From a virus: a stretch of 64,000 nucleotides of DNA. The position numbers and the translations under genes are program-made. This document shows, piece by piece, positions 52,740-61,197 of the stretch. The first letter of the stretch is position 1; every line of letters starts with the position of its first letter. Below the pieces are notes generated by a model. That model was not told where the DNA came from. It was given only the letters and a program-made list of their open reading frames with translations, and searched no databases. The DNA is taken from positions 53,114 to 117,113 of IMG/VR virus record IMGVR_UViG_3300042914_003763; one strand, given 5' to 3'.

Positions 52740-53230
52740 ACCTTTTGTAAATGTATATATTTCTAGAAGTTGATAAAGGTACTTCTAGCATAAACCGTTA
52801 TTGAAGGCAATAACCTGTAACTTATCTTTGCTTCCTTATAGTTACAGTTTTGTTACTTGTCTTGGTGTAACAATAACCTAGACTTGTTGCTAACTACGTT
52901 AGTAGCGTACTGTGAGAAATACAACCTCTACAGTAATAAGTTTAGTTAGGATATTTCTAATCACATTTGTCGTGATTCTTATTGCAATAAGAAGAAATAT
53001 CAATTAGCATTTGTCGCTACTTAACTAATTAACTTACCGTAAGTCATTCCTACATACATTAGTGTCATCTAATTAGTTACTGTAGTTATAACTAATAGAT
53101 CAAGTGACTAGAACACAACTAATCTAGTATCATAAGTTGAAGAAGATAACACCTCTAATGTAATAACGTAATTAACTTAGTTTTACATCTAGCATTACTG
53201 TAACTAGATAACCTTATCACAGGTAGAAAA
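52740..53230. other. Gene-free hairpin-rich stretch
   Basis: Nothing coding is evident. Inverted repeats include CTGTAACT/AGTTACAG near 52831 and a three-way junction at 52950-53001. The right end has a word copy (53222) next to the VWA gene stop. Confidence 0.5.
52950..53001. repeat. Three-way-junction inverted repeat
   Basis: Outer arms GATATTTCT (52950-52958) and AGAAATATC (52993-53001) enclose two hairpins: AATCAC/GTGATT (52959-52977) and the palindrome CTTATTGCAATAAG (52978-52991). All arms perfect. Confidence 0.65.
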
Positions 53231-54583
53231 TCAGATATCTTGACGGTAAATGCCACCAGTGGCAGCACTTATCATCTTGAGATGATCGTTACTGCTATTT
53301 AGGATGAATGAGTGCAACTTAGCACCCTTTAGATCCCCAGGTTTAACACTAGTTGCATCGTCTTCACCATCGTTTACAACAATGATGTGACGATCTCTTT
53401 TGGAAATAGCACCTTTATTTTCAAGTGCTATCTTATCAAACTCCTCTAACGCTTCTTGAATAGCGTTAGCTACATCAGTTCCACTCTTGTCGAAAGAGTG
53501 TTTTATGATCTTTTTTCTATAAAATTTATCTATATTACCATCATCAGGCAATAGATAGAATTTATGACAAGAACTCTCAAAGAAAGAGAAATTTAACCAA
53601 CATTCACCACGTTTAACACGCTTGAGAATGTTGTGTATTATACCTATAGCTTTCTTTGACTTGCTATTAGTCTGCATACTACCTGAATCATCAACAATAA
53701 GCGTAACAAACGGCATTTTAAACTCTCGTTTGTATTTTTCATCAACTCTTGCTTCATTGTTGATGACACGATATGCCATCATTGGTAATGGGTTTACAAG
53801 TTCTAATGGGTTTATGCGATGAAACTCATCAAAACCCTTAATACTACGCGCTATTTTAACATCACCTTGATCATCCTTGATTAATTTAGATGAAGGCTTA
53901 GTTTTTATGGCTGATATCTTGTCCATTTCGTTACTAGCACGAAGAATATCGCGCATAACATCGGACTTAACAAGACTTTCAATGTTATAATTATCATCAT
54001 CTTTTAGATCAAGAAGTTCTTTATCTTCTTGATCTAATTTTTCAACAAGTTCAATCGCTTCGTTGATTTTTTTAGCTTCTTCTCTAACCTTCCCTTCAAA
54101 GGTAGAAAAAATGGGAATGGTTGGTGAACCACTACTATCATTACTACCAGATGATGAATTAGCTTCTTCACCGAGATATTTAATTGTATTAATTGCTTTT
54201 TCAAGTGGGGTAGTACCTGGAATACCATCCAGGTTTAATGATTGAAGAAAGGTTTGGATATTTTGATGATAGCCAACATCTTTTTCTACCCATGCTTGTT
54301 TAGCGATTGAGTAATTTTTTGTATAATTAGAATCGAAATCGTTTGGGTTATCGGGTAATGTGTAGTCACCATCATAATCCGGTTCTAACACTTTATTAAA
54401 GTTGTTAGAACAGTGATCAAAAATATTACTAGCGGATACAAATGATCCACCACTAGCGATATTACACAAATCTTCTACTAAGTCAGGAGCATATGCCTCT
54501 ACTCCTAATTCTTTAGCTAATTTTCTTACTTCATCAGCAGATGGATGAAGGTAACTAGGTGAAGGGATAGTTCTAATCGTCAT
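53231..54583 (-). CDS. VWA-domain protein (CobT-like)
   Basis: 450 residues. N-terminal helical region, an acidic central part, and a C-terminal VWA domain with the MIDAS DxSxS in LIVDDSGSM near residue 298 and a later GTDVANAI Thr. VWA proteins pair with MoxR/CobS-like AAA+ ATPases; the partner is next. Function unknown in phages, possibly metal-dependent chaperone. Confidence 0.7.
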   Translation of the reverse strand: MTIRTIPSPSYLHPSADEVRKLAKELGVEAYAPDLVEDLCNIASGGSFVSASNIFDHCSNNFNKVLEPDYDGDYTLPDNPNDFDSNYTKNYSIAKQAWVEKDVGYHQNIQTFLQSLNLDGIPGTTPLEKAINTIKYLGEEANSSSGSNDSSGSPTIPIFSTFEGKVREEAKKINEAIELVEKLDQEDKELLDLKDDDNYNIESLVKSDVMRDILRASNEMDKISAIKTKPSSKLIKDDQGDVKIARSIKGFDEFHRINPLELVNPLPMMAYRVINNEARVDEKYKREFKMPFVTLIVDDSGSMQTNSKSKKAIGIIHNILKRVKRGECWLNFSFFESSCHKFYLLPDDGNIDKFYRKKIIKHSFDKSGTDVANAIQEALEEFDKIALENKGAISKRDRHIIVVNDGEDDATSVKPGDLKGAKLHSFILNSSNDHLKMISAATGGIYRQDI

Positions 54584-54612
54584 ATTTGACTATTTTTTTT
54601 TGGTTATTAATG

Positions 54613-54665
54613 AGATAGAAAAATAATAGTAGTTAAGTTAGTATGTTGCGATTAACTTAACTACT
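54613..54665 (-). terminator. 13-bp hairpin plus interspersed word
   Basis: AGTAGTTAAGTTA (54628-54640) pairs with TAACTTAACTACT (54653-54665), followed on the - strand by ATTATTTTTCTATCTC. Separates the MoxR and VWA genes. Confidence 0.75.
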
Positions 54666-54673
54666 AATTAATA

Positions 54674-55855
54674 TTAGAGCGATTCAGATCCACACATGAT
54701 TGAATTATCACGTTCATTAGCAGCCTTAACTACGAGATCCGCGCATTTCTTCTTAACGTTGTTAATACGTGATGTTAACGAGTCTGGATATTTACCGCTA
54801 TTACTAATCTCTGTCTCTAATGATTTAGCAAGTTTCCATATTATAGCGGCGTTAACTAATTTTCCCTTCTCAGGGTTATTAAGTTTATGGAAACCTCTAT
54901 CAATTCTTCTTTCAAATTCGTTTATTTTTTCTACCTGAATATCGTATTGTTTCTTGCGTTCCATCTCTTCTTCTAGACCTGCTAGTAGAGATGTATCCCA
55001 ATACGATAAGTAGTTCAAAATTCGTAAATCTTCCATATCAGCAGTATTAGCATCACGAAGATAAGCTGCTGATTTGATAAGTTTTTGTGTCCATTTATAT
55101 GCTCTAGGAGATATAATACTCCCGTTTTCTCCTGATTTTTGTGCTAGATGTTGGAGTAGACCTTTAATGGAACTACTTAGGATAATACTTGACACATCTT
55201 CACGCATCATATCAATTTCCGTTATATCAATAGCAGATACGTCATGTTTAACTAGTTCATCATCATCGAGAAGAGCATAATCTGCTGCATCATGACTATC
55301 CCAGCCATGATTAACAACCAGAAATCGTTGTAAAAAGGCATCGTATGAATTTTGTTGAATCTCAGGTAGAGATTCTTTTAGTTCAATTGGGTTAAGATTT
55401 GTAGCAGCAACTAATACTTTGTTAATTGACTTTATTTCTTCACCACTAATATTTAACATACGATTAGTGATGACAGCTTTCAATACAGATAACGCGTTAA
55501 AACTCGCATCTAACGCTTCTTCAAAGAAAAACTTGTGTCGTTGTAATACAGAAGCAGCAATATTATAATGTGCTTCTGTTAGGTCGTATTTTTCACCCTT
55601 CAAAGTACGACCAATTGCGCCACCTTTTATGTGACTAGCTGATGTTTCAGGGTCACATTCAAGCATACCCTGAGATCCTTTTATTGCTTTAAACGAACTA
55701 AGAATCATTTCAGTCTTACCATAACCACCTCTACCGTAGTAGAGGATTGGAATACCGGAAAGAATAGATAAAGATAAGGAATCAGAAAAACTATCGAATT
55801 TAACAAAACCAGAGTTAGCAAGTTGAGCGTTGATAGAAGATTTGATTGTAGACAT
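54674..55855 (-). CDS. MoxR/CobS-like AAA+ ATPase
   Basis: 393 residues from ATG 55855 with GGAG upstream. Walker A ILYYGRGGYGKTE near residue 40, Walker B KFFFEEAL near 110, LVAATNLNPIE sensor region near 145. It matches CobS/MoxR ATPases and precedes the VWA gene, the classic pair; common in cyanophages and others. It probably acts as a chaperone. Confidence 0.75.
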   Translation of the reverse strand: MSTIKSSINAQLANSGFVKFDSFSDSLSLSILSGIPILYYGRGGYGKTEMILSSFKAIKGSQGMLECDPETSASHIKGGAIGRTLKGEKYDLTEAHYNIAASVLQRHKFFFEEALDASFNALSVLKAVITNRMLNISGEEIKSINKVLVAATNLNPIELKESLPEIQQNSYDAFLQRFLVVNHGWDSHDAADYALLDDDELVKHDVSAIDITEIDMMREDVSSIILSSSIKGLLQHLAQKSGENGSIISPRAYKWTQKLIKSAAYLRDANTADMEDLRILNYLSYWDTSLLAGLEEEMERKKQYDIQVEKINEFERRIDRGFHKLNNPEKGKLVNAAIIWKLAKSLETEISNSGKYPDSLTSRINNVKKKCADLVVKAANERDNSIMCGSESL

Positions 55856-55922
55856 GACTCGTACTCCAATATGATATGTGGTTAACAAGTTAGTTTAATG
55901 ACATAACTTAGGTCAATATAAT

Positions 55923-57845
55923 TTACAGTTTGCTTATTGATGTAAGAACTGTGAACTCTCTACCACCGTTACGTGGTTTAATAGTACGTGGTATTCCTAC
56001 CACTTCATCATCTATGTTAAGCGAACTAACAACTGAATTACGTTCAGCTGTTACGATAACTCCTGTTTCTATACACCTAAAGTTATTACCATGACGACTA
56101 CCGCCTATGTAACGATACTTACGCATGGTAGTTGCTAAACAAACTTTATAGTTTTCAGGATTACTATCCTTACTAACTATATTGTTAGTTGAAATTAGTT
56201 GGGTTAACTTAGTAACGTTATCCTTAATTTGAAATAACTTCTTACTAATTAACTCATGTTGATAATCACGTCTATCTTGACTGTTATTAATGAATCTCTT
56301 ATATAAGTTCATTAACGTTGCAATATCGCAGTCCTTAACTGGGTTAGTTGCAACACTAATATCACCTTTAAAGAAATTACCTACTCCTAATAATGAAGTT
56401 GCTAGGATAGTTGTACTAACACAACCTAACTCAAGAGACTTAACTAGCATCACAGCTAAGTTAGTATCAAGAGGTAATTTACTAACTTCGATACCAAAGT
56501 TAGTTATAGCACCTAACTCATCAATACAACCCCATTTAGTTAATAACTCAATTGCATTATTAACTGCATCTTCTGTAGGTTGATGCACGAAAGATAAGTC
56601 TCTAAGTGATTTATTTATTTTTCTAACTGACAACTCTAAAGACTCAACATTAATTCTTTTTATTTCAGGGATAGGGAACTTGATACGAGAACTATAGCTA
56701 GTATCACTAACCAGATAATACGTACCATCACAAGTACGTCCAGTTCTTCCCTTACGCTGATCAAGTTCGGCTTGACTACATAATGTAGGTGATATTTTCC
56801 ATATACCATCTACAGATGATACTTCTTTCTTGATACCGTAATCAACCACAACTTGCAGGTTTTCTGGTGTTACACCTGCGGCACATATGTCTGTGCTTAA
56901 AATTATTTCGCTAACACCATGATCCTTGATGGTGTCATGGATATTATCAACCTCACTATGACAGTGAGTGATACGAACATTTATTTTTTCTACCTCGAAG
57001 TAGGACTTCAATTCATGATCTAATTCAATAATTTCTCCCTTACCAGCTAGGAATATCAGAATACGATCACCATTACTAACGTGCTTTTTCAGAGATAGAA
57101 ATAACTCTTTATTATTACCAAGATGATGTTCAACTATGGGACATTTCACACCACCCATGTGGATGTTACCAATTGAATAGCCATCAAAATAGCTATTAAT
57201 TTCATCGTCATTGAGAGTTGCACTAACAATCAATACGCGGGTTTTCCAACCATTAGCTAAACGTTGTTTAATTAAAGCAAGACATAATTCTTGCTGTTGA
57301 CTAAACTCATGACATTCATCTATTGCCACAAAGTCCGGTTCAAATGTCGGATCTAATAACTGATTTACTAATACACCTGTAGTAACAAACATTCCAGGAG
57401 CATTAGTATTGAACGACGCATTACCGTTGCGATAACCAACTTTACACTGCTTACTACAATACTCGTGAAGAGAATAAGTATTTATAATTCTTGGTTGTGC
57501 GGATATTATATTATAACCAGCGTTAACTAATTGGATCATTGAATTAGTTGACTTACCTGATCCAGTATCACCACGCAGAATAGTTATCTGGTTTTGCATG
57601 ACTTTAGATACAAAATCAGATAATGGGTTGCTAACGCTTAACAATTTTTCTATCGCTATTTGTTGTTGTTGTAATTTAACCGTTAATCTTTTTTCGAGAT
57701 CGATCAACTTAACAATATATTTCTTTTTACCTAGACCGATCAACTTGAATAAACTGCTAATTTCACCTTTGATACGACGAATGCTAACTACTAATTCATT
57801 ATTAGAAGAATTAACGGAAACTTGATTTAAAGATAATGCTTGCAT
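55923..57845 (-). CDS. DEAH-type RNA/DNA helicase
   Basis: 640 residues. Motif I TILRGDTGSGKST, Ia-like SAQPRI, II VAIDECHEF (DECH), III VSATLND, V VVDYGIKKE and VI QRKGRTGRTCDG. HrpA/Prp22-like DEAH helicase with an extra C-terminal part. It could remodel RNA or replication forks. Hairpins such as CACCAT/ATGGTG lie inside. Confidence 0.8.
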   Translation of the reverse strand: MQALSLNQVSVNSSNNELVVSIRRIKGEISSLFKLIGLGKKKYIVKLIDLEKRLTVKLQQQQIAIEKLLSVSNPLSDFVSKVMQNQITILRGDTGSGKSTNSMIQLVNAGYNIISAQPRIINTYSLHEYCSKQCKVGYRNGNASFNTNAPGMFVTTGVLVNQLLDPTFEPDFVAIDECHEFSQQQELCLALIKQRLANGWKTRVLIVSATLNDDEINSYFDGYSIGNIHMGGVKCPIVEHHLGNNKELFLSLKKHVSNGDRILIFLAGKGEIIELDHELKSYFEVEKINVRITHCHSEVDNIHDTIKDHGVSEIILSTDICAAGVTPENLQVVVDYGIKKEVSSVDGIWKISPTLCSQAELDQRKGRTGRTCDGTYYLVSDTSYSSRIKFPIPEIKRINVESLELSVRKINKSLRDLSFVHQPTEDAVNNAIELLTKWGCIDELGAITNFGIEVSKLPLDTNLAVMLVKSLELGCVSTTILATSLLGVGNFFKGDISVATNPVKDCDIATLMNLYKRFINNSQDRRDYQHELISKKLFQIKDNVTKLTQLISTNNIVSKDSNPENYKVCLATTMRKYRYIGGSRHGNNFRCIETGVIVTAERNSVVSSLNIDDEVVGIPRTIKPRNGGREFTVLTSISKL

Positions 57846-57914
57846 GACTCGAAACTCCTACTTGGTTATGTTAATGTCGGTTAGAAAATGAACACTTGTT
57901 ATATCAATAAAAAA

Positions 57915-57947
57915 CCTATTGTTGCTACTAACAATAACAACAATAGG
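57915..57947 (-). terminator. 10-bp-stem hairpin
   Basis: CCTATTGTTG (57915-57924) pairs with CAACAATAGG (57938-57947), with A-run giving a T-tract on the - strand. Confidence 0.65.
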
Positions 57948-57962
57948 TGATATAACCAAGTC

Positions 57963-57983
57963 TGGTTAATTGTTAGTTAACCA
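57963..57983. repeat. Inverted repeat
   Basis: TGGTTAA (57963-57969) and TTAACCA (57977-57983). Confidence 0.6.
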
Positions 57984-57987
57984 GCAG

Positions 57988-58018
57988 CATCTATCAAATA
58001 CATAACACTTGATAGATG
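57988..58018. repeat. 10-bp inverted repeat
   Basis: CATCTATCAA and TTGATAG ATG arms. Part of a hairpin run. Confidence 0.6.
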
Positions 58019-58029
58019 CAACTGAATAA

Positions 58030-58209
58030 CTAATTTCTGAAGTATCTTTTCAGATACTTTTCAATCTTTAAATAACTGACATTAGGATCAGCTTTTAAAG
58101 ATTGATAATGTTCTACTGGTACATGGCATACTAAAACCACATTACCAATAGAACCTAATATAGTTAATGATGGGTAAGAGTTAGGATCGAAATTATCACT
58201 AACTCTCAT
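58030..58209 (-). CDS. Small protein
   Basis: 59 residues from ATG 58209 (MRVSDNFDPNSYPSLTIL). Overlaps the previous stop by ~11 bases. Contains two nested inverted repeats (58040-58059 and 58062-58104). No family. Confidence 0.5.
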   Translation of the reverse strand: MRVSDNFDPNSYPSLTILGSIGNVVLVCHVPVEHYQSLKADPNVSYLKIEKYLKRYFRN

Positions 58210-58735
58210 GATTATGTGTGGCATTATTGCTATCTAAGCTATGATCTGGAAGTGGTTTCTTATTCCACTTTGTATTTACACTTTCACCACTGTTACGATC
58301 TATTAGAACCACTTCTACATTATCGTTATCAGTTGTATCAATTTCGATTTGTAGTTTGTTTATGGTGTTGTTGTAGATAGCTATTTTTTGATTACTACTC
58401 TTTTCATCACCAAACCAATACAGTTCAGGATTTAAAACATATCCTCTAGCTCGTTTACAACCATAAGGATATTTAAGAATATAATTTTTATCTACTAATT
58501 TTTTAATAGCAGCTTTAATATTACTTTCATTGAGATTAAAATATTTAGCTAACTTTTTAATAACAGAAGTTGACACATAACCCTCATTGAATTTAACTTC
58601 TAACTGAATATAGTTAAATACTTTTACCCATAAAGGATAATCAGGATCGTCATGTATTCTTAATAATGCACGTTTTCTTGTCTTGAGAAAGACATTAAGA
58701 TCGTCACTTTCTCTCATATTGGAATTATTTGTCAT
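58199..58735 (-). CDS. Winged-helix protein (RepL-like)
   Basis: 178 residues from ATG 58735, chosen because a TATAAT -10 at 58763-58768 lies upstream. N-terminal winged helix with FNYIQLEVKFNEGYVSTSVIKKLAKYFNLNESN, then RGYVLNPELYWFGDE as in RepL-type plasmid replication proteins. It could start replication or regulate. The upstream TTCGTACT repeats suggest self-regulation. Replication role is inferred. Confidence 0.6.
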   Translation of the reverse strand: MTNNSNMRESDDLNVFLKTRKRALLRIHDDPDYPLWVKVFNYIQLEVKFNEGYVSTSVIKKLAKYFNLNESNIKAAIKKLVDKNYILKYPYGCKRARGYVLNPELYWFGDEKSSNQKIAIYNNTINKLQIEIDTTDNDNVEVVLIDRNSGESVNTKWNKKPLPDHSLDSNNATHNHES

Positions 58736-58754
58736 AATGGTTAAAGGTAAACGT

Positions 58755-58815
58755 CTATAACCATTATAATAAGTACGAACCATTAGTACCACTTAGTACG
58801 AACTGTTCGTACTTA
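58755..58815 (-). promoter_or_regulatory. Promoter with three GTACGAA/TTCGTAC repeats
   Basis: -10 TATAAT (rc of 58763-58768). AGTACGAA at 58772-58779 and 58795-58802, and TTCGTACT at 58806-58813; the last two form a 19-bp palindrome with a TG-centre. An operator or iteron-like set upstream of the winged-helix gene. Confidence 0.55.
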
Positions 58816-58835
58816 TTTTACTTTAAACAAGTAGT

Positions 58836-58918
58836 AAATACTGTAAATCAACTACGTTACTTCTTTTATATCTTTTAACGTAGTGATCAATTAATTCTCC
58901 ATTACTTATAAATTAGTA
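58836..58918. repeat. Inverted repeats in 250-base gap
   Basis: ACTACGTTA and TAACGTAGT arms, then CATTACT and AGTAATG arms. Part of the gene-free 58816-59019 leader, which also has a T-rich stretch (58930-58945). Confidence 0.5.
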
Positions 58919-59019
58919 ATGATAACATTTTTTGTTTTTTTTTTCAAAGTAATAATAGTTTTAACAAAAAAAGTTACCCATACTTGCAGATACAGGTAAC
59001 TAATTCACACAAAGAATAG

Positions 59020-59042
59020 CAGTTTAACGACGTGCTTAGGTC
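59020..59042 (-). repeat. Repeated 3'-end element, copy 2
   Basis: CAGTTTAACGACGT, four bases, AGGTC; second copy of the element at 51909. It sits after the stop of the 59049 gene, flanked by ATAGCA/TGCTAT arms. Confidence 0.55.
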
Positions 59043-59048
59043 AAGATG

Positions 59049-59312
59049 CTATTTTTGGTTGTTTTTTATTTCTAAGTAAGCAGTACGGGACATGAACCCG
59101 TACTCTGTTTTTATTTCATCGGAAAGTGGAACACGGATTAACCGTGTGTCAGGATCGGCATAGTCAGCATTAGGACGTAATTGTCCTAATGTCTGTAGAT
59201 CCCAAGAACGGGATCTACCTACAGACATAAGTTCACCATTTAAGGATATGGCGTATCCGAAATTTTGTTTTATTTCTTCTTCTCTAAATTTATGTGTCTT
59301 TGTTTTTGACAT
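59049..59312 (-). CDS. Small protein with hairpin-laden coding sequence
   Basis: 87 residues, MSKTKTHKFREEEIKQNFGY. Four inverted repeats lie inside: GTACGGG/CCCGTAC, ACACGG/CCGTGT, CATTAGGAC/GTCCTAATG and GTAGATCCC/GGGATCTAC. No family. Good AAAGGAG site. Confidence 0.5.
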   Translation of the reverse strand: MSKTKTHKFREEEIKQNFGYAISLNGELMSVGRSRSWDLQTLGQLRPNADYADPDTRLIRVPLSDEIKTEYGFMSRTAYLEIKNNQK

Positions 59313-59365
59313 CTTTTTCTCCTTTAGTTTGTCTCATCAGTGCATAGGTAACTAGCCTATACAGA

Positions 59366-59382
59366 CAGGGTTAATAACCCTG
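59366..59382 (-). terminator. Hairpin
   Basis: CAGGGTTA (59366-59373) pairs with TAACCCTG (59375-59382), single-base loop; near the stop of 59390. Confidence 0.5.
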
Positions 59383-59389
59383 TTTCGAC

Positions 59390-59698
59390 TTAATAACAAG
59401 AATAAGCTAATTCCTCTATTAAGACTTCATGATCTTCGCAGTATGCAATTGCATCTATGAGATATTGACGTTTTAATATTGACTCATAACTCCATTCGGT
59501 TATGTTCTTTAAATCACTTATCGTCTTACAACATTTAAATGTTGTATATATTCCCTGTTTAATCCATTCTTGATCGGTTAAGACCACTAGAATAGTAAAT
59601 TTCCGATCATATAATTTTATTAACTCACAATCGGAAACTTTATCAAATACTTCTAATAGTTGATCTGAGTTGATAACTGTTTTAAGTAGAGTAGTCAT
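59390..59698 (-). CDS. Hypothetical protein
   Basis: 102 residues, MTTLLKTVINSDQLLEVFDKV. Ribosome site is the interspersed word (GGAGATAGAAAAA). No family. Confidence 0.5.
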   Translation of the reverse strand: MTTLLKTVINSDQLLEVFDKVSDCELIKLYDRKFTILVVLTDQEWIKQGIYTTFKCCKTISDLKNITEWSYESILKRQYLIDAIAYCEDHEVLIEELAYSCY

Positions 59699-60017
59699 TT
59701 TTTTTCTATCTCCAGTAATTGAATAAACATGACAATCCTATTGCAATACGGTACATGAGGTATTGCAACACTGTTAGTAATTAACTAGCAGCAAAGTGTA
59801 ACTAACTAATTACGTTATGTAAGTAAGTTAGTTACACTTAACTGGTATTTAATTTTTTGGTTATTGTAGTACGTTAGTTGTACTACTTCTTTAACGTCTT
59901 AACCTTACATTATATAAGTAACAAGACGTGATCTATTGCAACAAAAAAGCTACCTATAAGTTAATATAGGTAGCTTAGTTGTATGATCTTTTTTTTTTGA
60001 TTAAGTAACTAAGGTAG
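59699..60017. other. Gene-free hairpin array
   Basis: Five consecutive inverted repeats: TTGCAATAC/GTATTGCAA (59741-59768), GTGTAACTAACT/AGTTAGTTACAC (59796-59837), GTAGTAC/GTACTAC (59866-59886), ACGTCTT/AAGACGT (59894-59929), AGCTACCTATA/TATAGGTAGCT (59948-59975). The last has a T-tract on the - strand, a likely terminator. Confidence 0.65.
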
Positions 60018-61100
60018 TTACCTACTCACCCCTGTTTGACGGTACAAGTTAAACGGTGTACCGACATCAGGTAATCTAGTTACCTTAGTTACGGTAACTG
60101 GTTTAATTACCTTAACTATTGATTGTACTTGTTTAGTTGTTGTAGTAGGTTTAGTTGTTGTTGGTTTAGTCTTACTAACCTTACTACATATGGTAATTTT
60201 ATTTTCTTGTTGTGTTAGCTGTTTATCTACAGCTAACGTTAAGTTATTAACACTTACGACATATTTTTGATTAATATTATTTACAACTTGGAATTTATCA
60301 TATGTAATTAGCTTAACTACCTTAACAAGATGTTTGTTATGTGGTTTATCTAGGTTAGGTGTAAACCAACATATGTCATCTATATTAAACAACTTCTCTT
60401 CATAATAGCTAAAGCTACTATGAGAGCTTTCAACTTTGATGTAGTCTGTTTCTGATAGCTTACTTGGTTTTATCTTTTCTACTTGTTTACGAGAGATTTT
60501 ATCTCTCTTATTCATTCTGATTATTTCAGTACGTCTAAGACCAGGTACTTTTTCATAAGTACCTACGAAGTCTTTTACACCCTCTATACGTTGCAAGAGA
60601 GGTAGAAAAACAGAGTTAAATATTTCTTCTCCAGAGAAGAAATCAGTACCTTGAATAGTACCGATCTCGATAAACACATAAGTGTTATATGACTGATCTT
60701 GTTTGTTGTTTATCAAGTCATACTCTCTAGGGAAACCTAGATCGAGAATATAATCACTTAATTTAAAATTATGTGTAATATAACCTGCTTCAACTAGGTC
60801 TTTTTTAGTATCTATTGCATTATTATTAATAATCTTATTTATTTTTTCTATGACTAACATCTCTTGACCATTATCGGTATGAAGTACATACCAAGATGAG
60901 GGTAAGTCTCTAGTGTTAGTAACTATAGTTGTATTTTCTGTAATGTTGTTAGTCATATGATGTTTCCAGATTAATTTTTGTAATGTTACATGAGGTAACA
61001 ATGTGTTTAGTTTATTGAATATATTAATTTTTTTTTCTAATGCAAGCGAAATTAACTCAGTGTGTGGCATTAGAAATAAACTTGTTTTTGTTATTTGCAT
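60018..61100 (-). CDS. NusG-like transcription factor
   Basis: 360 residues from ATG 61100, but ATG 60956 (GGAAAC upstream) is a likelier start, giving ~312. NusG N-terminal domain: SSWYVLHTDNGQEMLVIEKINK, YNTYVFIEIG, GVKDFVGTYEKVPGLRR. The C-terminal KQVEK and FNIDDICWF, PHNKHLVKVVK may form a KOW-like domain. A phage NusG paralog could act in antitermination. It has several hairpins inside. Confidence 0.6.
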   Translation of the reverse strand: MQITKTSLFLMPHTELISLALEKKINIFNKLNTLLPHVTLQKLIWKHHMTNNITENTTIVTNTRDLPSSWYVLHTDNGQEMLVIEKINKIINNNAIDTKKDLVEAGYITHNFKLSDYILDLGFPREYDLINNKQDQSYNTYVFIEIGTIQGTDFFSGEEIFNSVFLPLLQRIEGVKDFVGTYEKVPGLRRTEIIRMNKRDKISRKQVEKIKPSKLSETDYIKVESSHSSFSYYEEKLFNIDDICWFTPNLDKPHNKHLVKVVKLITYDKFQVVNNINQKYVVSVNNLTLAVDKQLTQQENKITICSKVSKTKPTTTKPTTTTKQVQSIVKVIKPVTVTKVTRLPDVGTPFNLYRQTGVSR

Positions 61101-61106
61101 AAAAAA

Positions 61107-61127
61107 AGACTGTTATTGTAACAGTCT
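61107..61127 (-). terminator. 9-bp-stem hairpin with T-tract
   Basis: AGACTGTTA (61107-61115) pairs with TAACAGTCT (61119-61127), TTTTTTT follows on the - strand. Confidence 0.7.
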
Positions 61128-61152
61128 GGATATTGTATATAAGCATAAAAAA

Positions 61153-61180
61153 AACTAGTAACTAAGTTAAGTTACTAGTT
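61153..61180 (-). terminator. 10-bp-stem hairpin with T-tract
   Basis: AACTAGTAAC pairs with GTTACTAGTT, with T-tract on the - strand. It follows the 61198 gene stop. Confidence 0.75.
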
Positions 61181-61197
61181 CGTTGGTTATGGAGTGT

